Made by a program: the position numbers and the translations under genes. Shown here one piece after another: positions 33,096-45,660 of a stretch of DNA of 64,000 nt (positions within the stretch are counted from its first letter, which is position 1; each line of letters opens with the position of its first letter). Origin of the DNA: Gnetum montanum (lineage: Eukaryota > Streptophyta > Gnetopsida > Gnetales > Gnetaceae); assembly GCA_015680685.1 (NCBI GenBank), contig MNCI01023689.1:259980-323979 (forward strand), read 5' to 3'. The notes beneath the pieces were generated by a model. It searched no databases. It saw only the letters and a list, made by a program, of their open reading frames with translations, and had not been told where the DNA came from.

Positions 33096-35040
33096 TACCC
33101 CCACGACTAAATAAAAACTCATTCTCAAGTGAACAAAAGAAGGAACAAGTTCCTCACAAAATATTGGAAAAGTATGGGATTATTAATTGACATGCAAACT
33201 AACTCAAATGGAACAAACAAACTCTAAGTGCCTAAGTGTACAAATTTGTAATCTTTTACAAAATTGGGTGTTCATAACAATAGAATTGAACACCCTAGAC
33301 AAAATTAACATCTAGCTCCTTTGGTAGCTAAAGAGTGAGGGAGAAGAGCCAATGATCATGAATGGTCCTCATCACATGGTGTTGTTGCATCTTCCTTGGT
33401 GAAGATAGTATTGCTTCCAATCCATGCTTTCCATTGTAATCACAACAAAATTGCAGATTAGTGTGCAATGTGTAACATATAGCTTTTAAGTATCTTGTCT
33501 CTTTGATGGTTAGACTTCGCTAGGTTGTGATTATGATGGATTGATTCTTTTAATAGTGTTAGCAAGAAGACTGAAAAATAGGGTGAAATGGATAAGTGGT
33601 CCATTATTAAATTTTAAAAAGTTCAAAAGAGATGAAATGCTTGAATAGGATTTAAGAATTCACAACAATAAAAAGAGGATTTGACTAAAAAACATTATGA
33701 AGATGAGCACAATTAGATGTCATTGATGGGGCATGCAAAAGGATTTGATTGTGAGGATGTCTAAGGATAAAGAACTTAACTAATCCAACCAAAAGGTATG
33801 CAAGTGGGTCCTCCCCAAAGTAGGCACATGCCATTGATTGCCCTTACATAACTTCAAACCAAGGAATCTGTAGGTCCCATAGATGATTAATGGTTACAAA
33901 AAGTTAAGTACAAAAACCCGGAAGAAACTACCTAAGAATTTGGACATATCAAACCAAGACATCGAACAAGAACATGAAACTTGCAGTGAGGTGAGACATG
34001 AAAAGCATAGATGGATGAGAGAGAGAGTGGAATGGAGTTCTCGATTAATCACATGAAGTCCCTTGTAAATTTTGTGGTTAAAGGACCTAATAAAATCCAT
34101 CTTTAGTCTAAACTAAAACCAACCACATTTAGTGACATCACATCACCACTCTAAGACCAGTCCACCTCCCCTGAGACACAAGAATGCTCCCATAGAACAA
34201 CCAACGTTCCTTATTGAAGAAGAAAAGAGAAGTAGAAAGTGAAAAAGGGCCTTAGTTAAAGGGGACCTTCAGACATGGGTAACATGTATTTCTAGTTCCA
34301 TAACTAGTGCTTGTAGCCCATTTATTTTGTCTAAGGGGTGTGCTTTGAATTCCCATCATTTTTTTTTTAATTTTGAATAGGAACCACACCATGCAAAGAC
34401 TTATTCAACTTCCTACTATTAGTCAACATGGAATAGTAAGAAATCCATGAAACCACACATGCATCCAAGTAAGCAGAAAGGCACAAAGATTACCTATTCC
34501 CCTTGAAGTCACACCTTGTTCAAACATTTGAATCCTTTCCAAGTCCGAAAACTACCAAGGTCACAAGTTTGCTAAATTTTTATTAATGAAAAAGAGACCT
34601 CACACTTCTAGAACAAGGAAAACCATAGAGTTTGTGGATGGGTGGATGTTGTGGACTCACTACCTATTTCATGATAAAAAAACCATGTTCTAGTTATCAA
34701 TAACAAAATTCAAAGCTAGAATCCAAACACTAACAATCAAATAATCAGATAGCACATGCTCACGTCAAACAAACCACATTATACCCAGTTGGCAATAAGG
34801 CACGCTATTATTAAAACATAATAAGAAAATCACATCAAATAAAGAAAAATATACAAGAAATTGTAAAATATTTAAGAAAAATAAAATGTATTAACAATGT
34901 TGTAAAACAAAAATTTTGAAAAATTAATAACATAAAAACAAAAAAGTGTAAGATAAATAATGTGTAAAAAAAAGTTGTAAAAATAACAATGTGTAAAACA
35001 AAAAGATGAAAAACTGAGCCACTTATATAGTTGGCATGGA
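33096..35040 (-). mobile_element. Element D polypurine tract and 3' non-coding region
   Basis: The LTR-proximal tract on the minus strand reads TTAGTCGTGGGGGTA (33096-33110). The shared blocks GTGGGTCCTCCCCAAAGTAGG (33806-33826), AGACATGGGTAACATG (34272-34287), and AACCACACCATGCAAAGACTT (34382-34402) are the reverse of the 3' region of C. No extra ORF and no palindrome cluster are present here. Confidence 0.8.
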
Positions 35041-36540
35041 TGGCCATCTCCCCCACAACTAAGTTGAAAAGAGGAGATCCAAAAGATTGAGCGTGGTTGT
35101 TCATCCAATGAGTTGTTTGTTACACTAGTTTGCTTAGGCTTGTGGTAAGGTTTGACTTGTTGTATGTTAACCAGCTACTTCTTGTCTGGGCTCTTAGGTT
35201 TGTAGATCAACATGGCCCTAGAAGGAAAAATTTTATAAATGATATAAGGTCCTTCCCACAACATTTGAAACTTAGTTCGTTGAGGTATGTGTGTGGGGTT
35301 CTAGTAGAGGACCTTATCTCTCGATTGAAATTTGACTTTCCTAATTCTAAGGTCATGGAGCTTTTTGTTAAATGCCTTGTGCAACTAGTTAGATGAAAGA
35401 ACCACCAATCAATTTTCGTCTAGCAAGTTGAGATTTGTTAATCTTTCTTTTTGTGCTATACTTAAGTCAAGGTTAAGGTCACAAGCTATTGAAAGTGTAT
35501 GAAGCTTGGATTGAATAGGAAGTGTTAGTGATTTTCTGCACACTAGCTCATAGGGAGAATAGCCTATAGGGAGTTTCCATGTTGAGCGATAGGCCCAAAG
35601 GACATCATTAAGTTTTGTGCTCTAGCCTCTCCTATATTTGCTAATAGTTCTTGTTAGGATCTTTGTGATTTTCCTATTTGTGACCTCAACTTGACCATTG
35701 CCTTAAGGGTGGTAGGGTGTTGTTAGTTTATGTTCAACCCTCAAGCATTGCATGAGCTTTCGAAAGGTAGTGCCTATAAAGTGGGTTCCATTATCCAAAA
35801 TTAATGCACATGGCACACCAAACCTATTTACAACATTTTGTTGTACAAATCAAGCTATAGTAGAAGATGTATAGTCAATGATAGCTACTGCTTCTATCCA
35901 TTTCATACAATAGTCAATAGTGATTATGATGTATGCCTGTCCATTCAACATGGGTGTGATGGAACCCATGAAATCAATGGCCTACATGTTGAAGGATTCT
36001 AATGGTTGAACCCACTACTAAGGTTCCTCTATTCAAGCAGTCATTCCATCATCTCTTTGGCAGCATTCACAAGAGTGGACAAATTGGTGAGCATCCCTAA
36101 AGATTGTTGGCCAATAGTACCTTGCCATCAGGATTTTAATGCCCATGTGTCTCCTAGCATTGTGGCCCCCACAAGGACCCTCATGAGCATCCTGGAGAAC
36201 GTACAGTTGATCAGCATCAGGGACACACCAACAAACTAGGTCATTGATGCACACCTTATAGAGGTGTCCATTGATTTTCTTGAAGCATTTTACCTTGTGA
36301 AGAAACTATTGTTTCTTCCAGTGATCAAACCCTTATGGCATCTCTTGAGTGAGAAGATAAGTAAGAATGCCATCATACCATTTAGGCTCAATGGGCAATT
36401 GTTCAGGTATAGCCCTGGGAAAAAGGAGTTCATTAGAAAATAGATCAAATAATGGGCTTTCCTCCTCTTTGTTATTCCATCGTAACCAATACAAGTGGTC
36501 AGTGATCACATTCTTAGTTTCCTTTTGATCTACCACCATA
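35041..36540 (-). pseudogene. Element D integrase
   Basis: 36333-36539 gives the RNase H/integrase linker (KNVITDHLYWLRW) and 36033-36254 the zinc domain with all four ligands intact (DAHEGPCGGHNARRHMG..CECCQRDDG). From 36000 down to 35110, one frame with stops and shifts gives the core (AIDFMGSITPMLNG; VPCALILDNGTHF; GNGQVEVTN with the catalytic Glu) and the C-terminal part (WAYRSTWKLPIGYSPYELV, FQMLWEGPYIIYK). It ends in a GGDGHPCQL segment at the AGTTGTGGGGGAGATGG tract (35038-35057). Confidence 0.85.
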
Positions 36541-38000
36541 AGATTAAATTCCTATAAGATCACCTGCCATCGTATGACACAGGGGCTCACTGTTGGGTTA
36601 TTCATTAAGAAGAAAATCGCACTATGGTCATTGTGCATAAATACTTTATATCCAAGCACATAGTGCTTGAACTTCTCTAGAGTAAATACCACTTCCATTA
36701 ATTCTTTTTCTATGGTGATGTAATTTAGTTGTGCACCCACAATGCTTTAGCTTGTGTGGTCAATGTAATATGGACATTTCTTATCATCCAACTGCATAAG
36801 CACAGCTTCAAAGGTGTAATTTGATGCATCTGTCATAACATAAAATGGTCAGGACTAGTTGAGTGCCTGTAGAATTGGAGTTTTTACAAGTTTCTCCTTC
36901 AACTATTGGAATGCTTTTTCACATTCCTTGGTCCAAAAAAATGAACCATCTTTCTTTGTTAGCTCAACTAATGGTTTTGCAATCTTAGAAAAATTCTCTA
37001 TGAATTGTCGGTAGTAGCCAGTGTGTCCAAGGAATGACCAGACATCTTTTACAGTTTCTAGTTGGTAGGTAATTCCTTGGATGATCCTTATTTTTTCAAG
37101 GTCAACCTCTATTCCTGCTTGTGAGATTCTATGTCCCAATACAATGCCTTCTTGATCATGAGATGGCTCTTTTGCCAATTGTGCTATAGGTTTGTTTCCA
37201 CACATCTTTTTAGTACTTGCTCAAGGCAGTCCAAGGCTTACTCGAATGTAGCACCATAAGTGGAGAAGTCATCCATAAATACTTCCACTCCACTACCAAT
37301 CTACTGTTGCAATATGCTTAAGACCAGGCATTGGAATGTAGTAGAAGCATTGCATAGACCAAAGGGCATCTTGTGATATGCAAAGGTCCCTTAGGAACTC
37401 GTGAATGTTGTTTTGGCCTAGTCCTTTGCCATAATCTAGATTTTGTTTTAGCCACTATAACCATCCATAAAACTATAATAGCAATGCCCATATACAGTGT
37501 CCAACACTTGATCAATGAATGACAAAAGAAAATGGTTCTTGAATGTTGTCATATTCAATAGCCAAAAATCGATGCAAAATTGCCACTTGCTACGTTTCTT
37601 TGGCATAATTGCAAGTGGACTAACCCACTCACTATCCACAATGGAATAGATAAACCCTACCTTGAGGAGTTATTTAATTTCCTCCTTGAAAATCTACTTC
37701 AATTTGGAATTCAATCATCTTTGTGGCTACTTCTTTGGCTTCATGGCTAAGTTAGTGTAGATATGATATTGGCATATCCTAGAATCAATCCCTATGAGTT
37801 CAGGATATGACTAAGCAAAGGCTATTGATCATTTCTCAACCACATTTAACAACATCTATTTCTATTCTAGAGCAAGATTTGCATTGATTATTATGAGCTT
37901 CCCATTTTTTAGGAATGCATATTCCTTGCCAGCAGGTAGAGTTTTTAAATCAAGGGACTCTTAAAATTTTTTGGAATTTCTAACTCTCCCTAATAGGTAT
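36541..38000 (-). pseudogene. Element D reverse transcriptase and RNase H
   Basis: 37448-37639 encodes EWVSPLAIMPKKRSKWQFCI, LLNMTTF and YYSFMDGYSG. The active site FMDDF lies at 37265-37279. 36903-37205 gives [20 protein letters not shown], then [23 protein letters not shown] and TKECEKAFQ. 36552-36740 is RNase H (KELMEVVFTLEKFKHYVLGYK, NDHSAIFF, where the TDH motif is NDH). The linker before RT reaches about 38000. Stops occur about every 60-100 codons. Confidence 0.85.
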
Positions 38001-38720
38001 CATCAGTTGCATTATCAAAGATTTGGTAATGAACTTACTCTAGTTCATCCATGCCTACGACATAAGAGCATCTTAGGCTCTTAGTAGGTTCCATGCACAC
38101 TGTGTTGCTTTCAAGATCAACAGTTAGCCATGAGGTGCCCTCTTGTTTTGTGGCTACTGCTTACAAACACCTTTAAATATCTACTTCAAGTGCACACTGC
38201 CTACATGTGGAAATAGATGCTTGTTTCATGAACCAGAGTTTCTGCATGTAATTGCACCCTATATCATTGTACATGATGTATGGGACTTTCTTCTTCTCAA
38301 TCTTTTTGAATGAATTTTCCTTAGAGATCTCTAGGGAAAGATCTCTTATGCCTATCCTTGCATTAACAATGCTTAGCCATGCCCTTTCCATAATGATTGG
38401 GAAGTTCCCCTTATAGTTCTCAACCTTGGTCACTAGGAAATCTATAGGATAAGAGCACCTATAAATAGTGGCCATAATGTCTTCCACCACTTCTAATGGA
38501 ATAGTAATGAACTGGTTTGCTAATTCCAATCAAATATTACTCTTCTTGAGGGGTGGCAAGTTCTAGGTAATATACATCTCATGAGAAATCAAGTTCACAT
38601 CGGAACTTGAATTAAGAAAAGCTTTACATGGTTCATTCCCAGCAATATGCAAATAGATAAGAGGGATCCTAGGATCAACTAATTTTCTAGGAAGGTTCCC
38701 AGCCTAGATCTAGTCAAATA
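38001..38720 (-). pseudogene. Element D protease
   Basis: 38173-38529 matches the C-terminal half of the C protease (GDFPII-like NFPIIMERAWLSIVNA and the SKENSFKKIEKKKVP segment). Further up, near 38585-38640, the segment that aligns with ALLDSGSRVNLIS reads with its first residues changed (AFLNSSSDVNLIS in the minus frame), so the catalytic Asp-Ser-Gly appears lost. Confidence 0.72.
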
Positions 38721-41264
38721 TAACATGAGTGAGCATAATATTATGGATTCTGGATGGTATTTGGTTTGAAGGGAACTCGAAGAAATTAGACGTAGAGAGA
38801 CATGGAGAAGCAAGATTGCCAATTGCATTTGTATGTGAGGGCTTAGGTGGATTGTTGGATAAAAAAAGGGCTTTTTCTATGATCTAGTATTCGAACCACT
38901 TAGTTGATGGACCAGTCGTAGATTGATGGCCTTGGTAGCGTTACGTTGCTACGGTTGGGCTAGAATTTCACCTTACATAGATGGAGCAAGCGGTAGATGT
39001 GTTGATGGTGGAGGAACAGATGTAGGGATAGGAGGAGGATAAGGATAAAAAGTGGTATCCCTCCTTGAATGTGGATAATGAGTTTGATAATATTTGGGAG
39101 GGTAGTAGTGATGTTGGAAAGAAGATACGTTACTAGAAGAGTCACATAAAGATAGGGGTTGTTGAACGTAATACCCATATGGATAAGGTTGTCTATAAGG
39201 GTATTGCTGCCTTGGTAGTGGCAGTGCCCATGATTGCTATTACTGCCACTGTTGATACTACTCGTATGATTGCAGTGGAGTTCCACTTGGATAATACTAT
39301 TATTGTTGATAAAACTATTTGGGATTGCCTTGAGGATAAGGCAATATTCTAAATGTTTACATTTTTGCTAGTCATGGATTCAAAGCATATATCCTAGACT
39401 CTTGTAAGTGTGACACGATGGGGCAACATCCCTTAGGGTGTTCATATTAGCAGATGTCACATCCACCATCATCATTTGATTCAATTTCCACAACTTCCTC
39501 TACTATAGAAATCTTGCCCTTACCTCTTTGATTGGCATGTTCAACTTCTTTTGCCCTCCTGCAATCACAATCACTACCCTGTTCTTTGGACTCTTTAGCA
39601 ATTTTCAAGATATCTTTAAATTTGCTATCCATAGAATCCCATAACTGATCTATCTTAGCTAAAATTTCAGAGGTATATTTTTGAATCAGAAAGGTCTTCT
39701 AATTCACCACCTCATCAAGTGATGATTCCTCCTCATTGTCACAAAATTGAACCTCCCTCTTGTGAATGGAAGGATCAAAGTTATATTCTTTTGCACTTTC
39801 GCGTTTCCTTAACTCTCCTTCTTCTTTTGCTACCTTCTTAATCAACCATTGAATTTAATGGGCTCTTAATTCCAACAATCACCCTTGGGCATAAACTCCA
39901 AGAGTTCTCCTTGTTTTTGATCGGAGCCCATCTATGATATGATGAAGTTGCTCTTGTTGAGAATAACCATGGCTAGGACATCTGTGCAATAGAGAATAGT
40001 ATTAGTCCATGGCAGCATCCAAGGGTTTATGTGTCCCTTATTTTCATCCATGGATCTACCTCCTCAAATTGGACACTCAAGACTACGTTTGATATTTTTT
40101 GTTGAAAAATTCAAGCATTGTACTCCACTGTGTGATGGATTCTGATTCTAAGGACCGGTACTAGCTTTCTACTTCTTTAATGAGTGTCCTAGGAAACAAC
40201 TTAAAGATTTTTCTAATCATTTTCTATATTTTGCAAGGCACAGGCATCATGAAAAGATTGAAGATGGTTTTGCAGATCTAAGTTATATTCCCTTTCAAAC
40301 CTAGGGATATTGTTCATGTCTAGCCTCTTAATCCAACTATCCTTAATGTGCTTTACAAGAATTCTCAATGCCTCTGCAATGTTTAGTGTGCTTCAAGTAG
40401 CGAGCAAAGGCTCATTTAGACCATGATTTTTGTGCCTATGATGCCCTTCGCTACCCCTTCATTCATGGTAGTAGGTCTATCTTGAATGCTTATGCCCCAG
40501 ATCTTGACATGCTCGATGGTCCCTACGATCATCTCAATCCCATTAGTCACCTCCATCACGATCACGCCCGCTATGATTATGTTCAGAGCTAGAGAAGGAA
40601 GATGATGACAAAGGTGAATAGGAAGGAGGACTAGCACTCTCACGATGCCTACCACCCCCTCTTTAGTGATCGCAACTATGATCATGATCATGTTTCTTGT
40701 TCGCATCCCTACCATGACTCTCCTCCTTGATCCCCCTTTGTCGTTGGATTCATTCTTGCTAGAACTCGAATTATGGATCATGGACTATAGGTTCTGGTTT
40801 TGAACTCCTTCATCGAAGTCAAAGAGAGAAGTCTCTCTAAATGAAAAACCCATAGAGAAGTATTCTCTACCATCCTTTTGGTACCTCAGGTATGGGGAAT
40901 CATTGGACCACTTTCCCTTTGTAGATGTGTAGCACTGCTATAGCTATCGATCCCTTAGACATTGCGCATCAGTGGGATGATAATCCCTAGTGTCACTATC
41001 CTATACAACATACTTAGCATGAAGTCACTAGAGACCCAATTGCATAATAGTTTGCTGGAGCATTGTAGGAACGGATCGATTGAGTGGCAACATAATGTTG
41101 CCCTCCATGTCACGCCACTGTAGCAGTTCATCCTAGTGTAGGATGAAGGTTAAATTAGGTATATACTCATTAGGATGAGCATATACTACTCTGTATTGTT
41201 AGGGAACTTGCTAATTTACTTCATCAAACTTGGGAGAAGAATCACTCTTGTGAGAAGAAGACAT
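38721..41264 (-). pseudogene. Element D gag
   Basis: The start is the ATG at 41262-41264 (MSSSHKSDS..), the same MSSS start as gag in B and C. The 40416-40781 region is the charged, repetitive N-terminal part. The capsid domain lies near 39850-40330 with stops and shifts. 39447-39632 is the helical segment ending in GGCDIC, the start of the CX2CX3HX3C knuckle. The Gln/Tyr/Pro/His-rich linker (38960-39310) leads to the protease. Confidence 0.72.
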
Positions 41265-41407
41265 CTTGTGTTAGAAAATAAGAAATGTAGTGTGCTTCTT
41301 AAAATTGTTGTAGCTATTTTAATGTATGATATGACTTTAGGGTTTGTTCTAATGATCTTGAATAATTTTTCACTACATCCTAGATAGCACACATAAGAAC
41401 TCAAGGT

Positions 41408-41425
41408 CCTCGGCAATAGTGCCAA
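41408..41425 (-). other. Element D primer-binding site
   Basis: On the minus strand this reads TTGGCACTATTGCCGAGG directly after the LTR end, the tRNA-Asp-like site of the family. Confidence 0.75.
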
Positions 41426-42294
41426 TGATGAGTGGCAAGGTACCCTACACCCAACCATACGAATCAAAAGTGTTCACATGTGATTCGGTTGAATTCTGTA
41501 GACCTTAAGTTCCTAAGTACACTAGTTCCAATATGGGAAATCTAATCTTGACAATCATTGTCTTCCCAACTACACTTGTAAAGCTTAGTTGTATGGTTAA
41601 GTGTAATTGAGGCACATGATTTTAACTATTTTTATATTTTATTCATCTACAATTATCAACAAGTTAAAACTTAATTTATGCACCACTTTAATCAATCTAA
41701 TTGCCAATCAATAACTAACTATCCTAACATAAGCATTTGGTCCTACTTTTCGTGCACATGTTGAACACATATAACACTACTAGGTTACCAAACATTAAGC
41801 ATTGTTGGGATTACCAAGCGTCATGCGCATGCTCGAAGTGGTCATACTTATGTGCTTAATTAATTAACTACTATTTAATCTAGCTAGCTTACTTTAATTT
41901 AATTACTTGAAAGCATTAAAGGGAATTGCATAAAACATTAAATGCATGAATAAAATATTTAAGCTAGCCAAGGCGCTACAAGGTTTTATTAGAAAGCTCA
42001 TCTTTATTGCTGCACACATTGCCATGCTTAGGTACAATAGTGCTCAAATAAAGATCCATACACTCAATGACTCCTATGCGGGAACTTTGGAAAATATTCT
42101 AATTCTGAAGAAAAGAAACTACAACAAAAAACTATATCCAAACTGTGTGCCCAAGTGCTATATTTATAGGCTAGCACACACCTCGTGATATCAAATATTC
42201 AACATTGCTTCTTGGGACCCTATATCACGTATTTGATATTAAGGCTCCAGTATCGGGTACTTGATATCAGAGGCAGGCAAAATACGATTCATCA
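41426..42294 (-). repeat. Element D 5' LTR
   Basis: It starts TGATGAGTGGCAAGG and ends ..TTCATCA, pairing with 32207-33095. The GATATC-type cores are mostly decayed to ATATC or GATATT (42185-42275). Confidence 0.92.
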
Positions 42295-42454
42295 ACAATG
42301 CAATTATTATTGTTTTTAATGTTTTATGAATATAGGTGAAGATGGTTATGTTTTTCTAAAACATTTGAATGTAAACATGTTTAGTTATTGATGTAGTTGT
42401 ATAGGTAAATTCTTTCTTTTATAAACCAAGAAGAACACATCTCATTTTTTTTAT

Positions 42455-42550
42455 TGTATGAGAGGATAACTCAATTGGTAATCTTATTATTTTGTAGTAA
42501 GAGTCTTGGTGTAGAAATCCTAGGTCATTGATTTGATCCCAATGGACTAC
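42455..42550 (+). repeat. tRNA-derived SINE-like copy
   Basis: GAGAGGATAACTCAATTGGTA (42460-42480, first 20 bases diagnostic) matches the D-arm/A-box region of a tRNA (TAGCTCAGTTGGTA). GGTCATTGATTTGATCCC (42523-42540) matches the T-arm/B-box (GGTTCGATCCC) at tRNA-like spacing of about 45 bp. No acceptor stem can form, so it is not a functional tRNA gene. Confidence 0.55.
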
Positions 42551-42671
42551 ATTGAGTTATGATTTAAATAATTTTTATAAAATGAATTTTAAAATTTTTG
42601 TAGTCCAATGAATTGAAAAGGATCTCAATGTACATAAGTAAAATTCAATTTTAATTATGTCTGAATGGCTA

Positions 42672-43465
42672 TGAGTTTTAGTTGTGCTTAGGGCACCGTT
42701 ATGTTTTCTTAAGTTATACCAAAGTACTATATTGGTTGTATGATTTAAGGTAAATGCACTTGAAGTTTCAATAAGAAACCCCTTTTTCTAGTCACATTTA
42801 AGGCATTGTTATCATCATCATCCTAGCCTTGTCCCAACATCTTCTATAATTCTTGGAGAAGGGGCATGGGATGGTTGGTGTTGAATCCTAACAAATATTA
42901 ATAATAAAAAAATTTCAGAGCACATCACATGCTTAATCACTGAGTAGAAAGCCCTAGAAACAACATAAAGATGATACTATTTATTCACTCTCTAGACCTT
43001 AAAAAATCAATTGCAGTTGATTATGAATTTAGTATGATTTGAAATGTCTTGCAAATAAAAAATATGCAAGCTATAGATATCACAACATGGAATGGAATCA
43101 CTTTCCAATTTTAAGGGTGTCTACTTAGGTCAATAATCTTCAAATAGATGTTTTGGCAAAACTAACAAGGAAAATTAATTGTTAGTAGGGATGATGGTCT
43201 AAGTCCTAATAACATTTACATAATTTTTGGGTGTTAAAACCTTTAAATAATTGGAATATAGGTACACCTAAGACATATAGTTCAATTAGAACTTTATAAC
43301 TTAGTATTACCTACAAGAATCAAATCCATGACTTGGAGCTTTTACATTGAGCCTCTTTGGCATCTTCTAAACCTTACTTGTCAACAACAAAAGATTTCAT
43401 CTTTGATTATTCTTAGTTTTAGTTGTGCTTAGGGCACCATTATGTTTTTCTTAAGTTGTACCAAA
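42672..43465. repeat. Dispersed direct repeat, about 52 bp, two copies
   Basis: The block AGTTTTAGTTGTGCTTAGGG..CTTAAGTT(A/G)TACCAAAG occurs at about 42672-42725 and about 43411-43465 with two or three differences. The 690 bp between them show no gene. Confidence 0.7.
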
Positions 43466-43607
43466 GAATGATAAAATTTTTTTCTTATGCTCTATCTCTT
43501 TCAAGTGATCAACGACTATAAAAGTAAAACTATTCAATAAGCTTTTGCTTTCTCTAGTTTCTTTATTGTCATTTGATCATTCTTATCATTAACATTATCT
43601 TGATTAT

Positions 43608-44030
43608 TCATCTATTTAGTTTCTGATTATTTTTTTTATCCTTAGTTTTACCACATTTTTTCTTTTCCTCAACATCTTTTTCCTTAAGTAGAAAGGCACA
43701 AACACTAAACAAATGTCCTTTGCAATGACAAAAATTGCAAGAATTAGGAAGATTATAATTAAGAAGATTGATTTCAATATAAAAAAAACACCTATGAAAA
43801 TCAAATGATGTAGAAATAAGTTTCATATGCTTGATGGTACTAAGAAAATAATAAATTTTTACTCAATTTTTTGAAAAATTAATGGAAGATTAAATAGCTA
43901 GACAAAACATGGAACTTTAAAATATTCTTCAAATTAGATATCTAAATGTAGAGTCCACTTATGAATGATCAAAACTTCATGCCTATGTATAAAAGATCCT
44001 ATAATTAGAGCATGATCGTCAAAGCATTGC
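43608..44030 (-). pseudogene. Possible LINE ORF1 (DUF4283/zf-CCHC_4-like) remnant
   Basis: 43608-43826 encodes LPNSCNFCHCKGHLFSVC, a CX2CX4HX4C knuckle preceded by a short beta-like stretch and followed by a lysine-rich tail. In plant LINE ORF1 proteins a similar NLPxFCxxCGxxGH knuckle follows the DUF4283 domain. Upstream minus-strand sequence (43930-44030) reads EVLIIHKWTLHLDI through frame breaks, which is compatible with DUF4283. No endonuclease or reverse transcriptase is nearby, so it is a fragment at best. Confidence 0.35.
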
Positions 44031-45660
44031 CTAGCTCAACAAGTAGGAAAAAAAGGGGAATAATACCTAGCCTAAATGACTTGAATGTCATGTTTTTGTA
44101 TCACATCATTTAGTTGCAAAGTGAAACTTCAATTATGAGGTAGGTAACCCAAAATTTGAATGAACACATATCATGACATAAGATTAGCTACTAATGACTT
44201 ATATATACATCATCAAGAGAAGAAAAATATCAAGTATCTTAATTGCATCAATTTTTCTAGAAGAAGGTGTCTTAAATTTTTGCTTACTAGCTTGTAAATA
44301 TAATTGAATTTTTTTGTACATTTGAAAGTAATTTAGAATTCCTCATAGGTGAATTTTGGAGAGATCAAACCTATTGGAGAAAAATAGAAGAAAGAGAAAT
44401 CAAATTTGTTAGAGAAAAATCAAACCTAAAAGAAAAAAAAAACATTAGTGGTCAAACCAAAACTTCTTATATAATTTTTCTAATGTATTATGTTGGCTAT
44501 AGGTCTTGGGTTCTACCTATAGTCAAATTATTTCAGGTTTTGAGACCCTCCTTTTCCCCCAAACTTTGTGTAGCCAAGATGATACTTTGATACCAAAATA
44601 ATTATAATAGAGATACACCCTAAGATATATAGTTTAAGTAGAAATTTATAACTCAACATTATGTTTTAGGGGTAAATATTGTTTTAAGAAAAAAACATGT
44701 TTAGGGTTCCAAAATCTCCCCTCATCATTTTAGTTGAGAGGTCAACTACCAATCATAGATTCGTGTTGCTAAATAATATTTTGTCCATAATGCTATAGGG
44801 AGCTACATCATGTAATGTAATATATATATATACTCATCCATAACAAAAGGCAAGATATTCAAGAAAAATATATTTTCATTGATAACATAAAGATAGGGTA
44901 TGTTAGCCTACCTTCACCATGATTTTCATTCCTCAGTCATACGACCTCAAAATTTAGATAATGAAGCCAAGGTTACAAATTTTGACATGGTGAAAAATTT
45001 TCAAGATTTAGAAAAGCTTCAAATTTTTGTTGAAATACATGGTTCCATGTAAAGAAAACTTTCATGTCAAGAAAATGTTTTTGGTAATTTCCTTAAATTC
45101 CCTAAATTCTTTCACTTCTTAAAATTTTTCATTTCTTAACATGATTTTTGATACAAGTACCTTATTACTTGTCCACGATGAATATCATCTCAACCAAATT
45201 ATATATATATATATAACTAAGGTAGTCATAGTGCCTTTTCCCCATAATTGTGGGCTAACCTATTAAGGTAGGTGGTGGATTGAACAATGATTTTTTATAG
45301 CTGACTGCTACTTGATGCTATAAGGTAAATATATATTTTCGAAGTATCAAACTTGAAAGAATTATAAAGACATATAACAATGAATCTAAATATATTTACA
45401 TACCCTTAGGGTTAAACTTGTAACTTGGAAACCATAAATCACATCATCATTGATAGAGCATGGAACTAAAACTATTTTTAATAATGTCATAGACTATAAA
45501 AATCTATTAAATTAAACCTATGATTCATAGGATGCAAGTTGTATCCCTTAACCAATAAATCAATCACAGTCTTATATTAATAAACAATAAAATTTCAATT
45601 TCAGGTACTATTACTGGATTTAAAAAAGAAAAAAACTTCTAGTCCTTTAATACCAAGGTA

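Larger units (their letters stand above)
32207..42294 (-). mobile_element. Element D: full-length Ty3/gypsy element, minus strand
   Basis: LTRs at 32207-33095 (3') and 41426-42294 (5') are flanked by a perfect 5-bp target duplication ACAAT (32202-32206 and 42295-42299). At 10.1 kb it has the same plan as element C: primer-binding site, gag, protease, RT, RNase H, integrase and a 3' non-coding region, without an extra ORF. Many stops are spread over all genes, so it is defective. It is not nested with the left-hand cluster. Confidence 0.92.
42300..45660. other. AT-rich decayed intergenic DNA
   Basis: Apart from the SINE-like copy, the direct repeat and the zinc-knuckle remnant listed separately, I see no gene. 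(AT)n tracts lie at 44820-44831 and 45200-45216. The segment 44510-44670 (GGTCTTGGGTTCTACC.., CTTTGATACCA) has a copia-like primer-site motif but no supporting LTR pair. Confidence 0.5.

Noticed and set aside
42455-42550. Functional tRNA gene
   Set aside because: A-box and B-box are tRNA-like, but no acceptor stem, anticodon stem or terminator fits. A SINE-like origin is more likely.
44570-44600. Copia primer-binding site (CTTTGATACCA, minus strand) at the edge of another copia element
   Set aside because: No second LTR and no copia coding sequence on the expected side; the nearby zinc knuckle fits a LINE ORF1 better.
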